This document shows positions 52,246 to 52,538 of a DNA stretch of 52,538 nt, in pieces (the stretch's first letter is position 1; each line of letters begins with the position of its first letter). Source of the DNA: Planctomycetota bacterium (GTDB taxonomy: Bacteria > Planctomycetota > Planctomycetia > Pirellulales > Pirellulaceae); contig CAUJKA010000408.1 of assembly GCA_963204965.1 (NCBI GenBank), positions 1-52,538 on the forward strand. The letters are read 5' to 3'. Both the position numbers and the translations under genes were made by a program. The notes under the pieces are model-generated. The model was not told where the DNA came from. It searched no databases and worked only from the letters and a program-made list of their open reading frames with translations.

Positions 52246-52538
52246 GTTCAATCTCCAAGATGAGGTGCGATAGGTGGGAGTGCAAGTCACCCAAAGTGCA
52301 TTTTGGAGAGGACTTGCATCTAACGGAAGGTAGCTGCCCAAGGTTGTTGCGCTAGGTTGTTGCGCGAGGTTGTTGCCCCAATGGGAAGCAGGATCGCAAT
52401 CTTAGCAAGTTTTGCTGACGATTTCACGAAACCGGCGAGTTTTTTATGCGACGACAAGAAAGTTGAGTCGCCACGGTTTTAGGGAGGTTGGTCAAAGTAG
52501 AGTGGTTAAAGAACTGCAGTCGCTAGTTTTGATGTTGC
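52246..52538. other. Upstream region of the NHL gene at window end
   Basis: No gene seen before the window edge. It contains the 13-bp tandem repeats at 52341-52379. Confidence 0.5.
52341..52379. repeat. Three 13-bp tandem repeats
   Basis: AGGTTGTTGCGCT (52341-52353), AGGTTGTTGCGCG (52354-52366) and AGGTTGTTGCCCC (52367-52379). The first ten bases of the unit are identical in all three. They lie about 100 bp upstream of the NHL gene start. Confidence 0.85.

Noticed and set aside
1..52538. tRNA, rRNA or riboswitch genes
   Set aside because: No cloverleaf with a TTCGAATCC-type T-loop or conserved rRNA/riboswitch segment was recognised by eye; a covariance search was not possible.

Overview
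The window most likely comes from a planctomycete, probably of the Pirellulales. The grounds are protein families seen mainly in Planctomycetes and relatives. These are a DUF1587/1595/1592/1588/1585 cytochrome protein paired with a Tat-exported DUF1552 protein, a PVC-type membrane-bound dehydrogenase with a Pirellula-type heme domain, a very large M56 peptidase receptor next to a BlaI-type repressor, a SUMF1-fold protein, WD40 and NHL-type propellers, and a multi-domain M50 protein. Intergenic regions are rich in short hairpin repeats. No rRNA, tRNA, transposase, phage gene or CRISPR array was seen.

Layout. (1) 1-4.6 kb: the end of an alpha-solenoid protein, then a compact set of four soluble genes (unknown, SMI1/KNR4 C-terminal fusion, SMI1/KNR4 alone, DUF4261). 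A 45-bp hairpin repeat lies on each side of this set, 44/45 identical and in the same orientation. (2) 4.6-10.4 kb, minus strand: a 1920-residue secreted fusion of a ceramidase-like hydrolase, two LamG domains, a membrane-bound-dehydrogenase propeller, HEAT repeats and a c-type heme domain. (3) 10.7-18.2 kb: a BlaI-like repressor overlapping the gene of a 2357-residue M56 receptor; a 45-bp palindrome covers the likely promoter. (4) 18.4-31.2 kb: the most interesting locus. Four tightly coupled minus-strand genes (DUF4132; a 1688-residue unknown protein; a MoxR AAA+ ATPase; a DUF5682-VWA fusion) diverge from a SWIM zinc-finger gene. The gene content resembles the poorly understood E. coli yehI/molR-yehL-yehM-yehP-yehQ group. 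(5) 31.3-34.9 kb: a two-component-type propeller without a kinase, a seven-bladed WD40 protein and a SUMF1-fold protein, all exported. (6) 35.4-42.4 kb: an M50 intramembrane protease with large extra domains, a triple HtrA-like protein whose only intact-looking triad has Cys in place of Ser, and a small EF-hand-like protein. (7) 42.8-51.2 kb, plus strand: DUF1592-type cytochrome protein, DUF1552 protein, short-chain dehydrogenase, secreted 841-residue protein and a FabZ-like hotdog dehydratase. (8) 51.2-52.2 kb, minus strand: a secreted NHL-type propeller.

How the genes may work together. The MoxR/VWA locus looks like an AAA+ remodelling machine: MoxR and VWA partners commonly act as a pair, and the large DUF4132, 1688-residue and SWIM proteins would be substrates, scaffolds or nucleic-acid/metal-binding partners. 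This is inference. The BlaI/M56 pair looks like a signal-activated proteolytic switch that regulates itself. The SMI1/KNR4 and DUF4261 genes resemble immunity-gene arrays, but no toxin is visible here.
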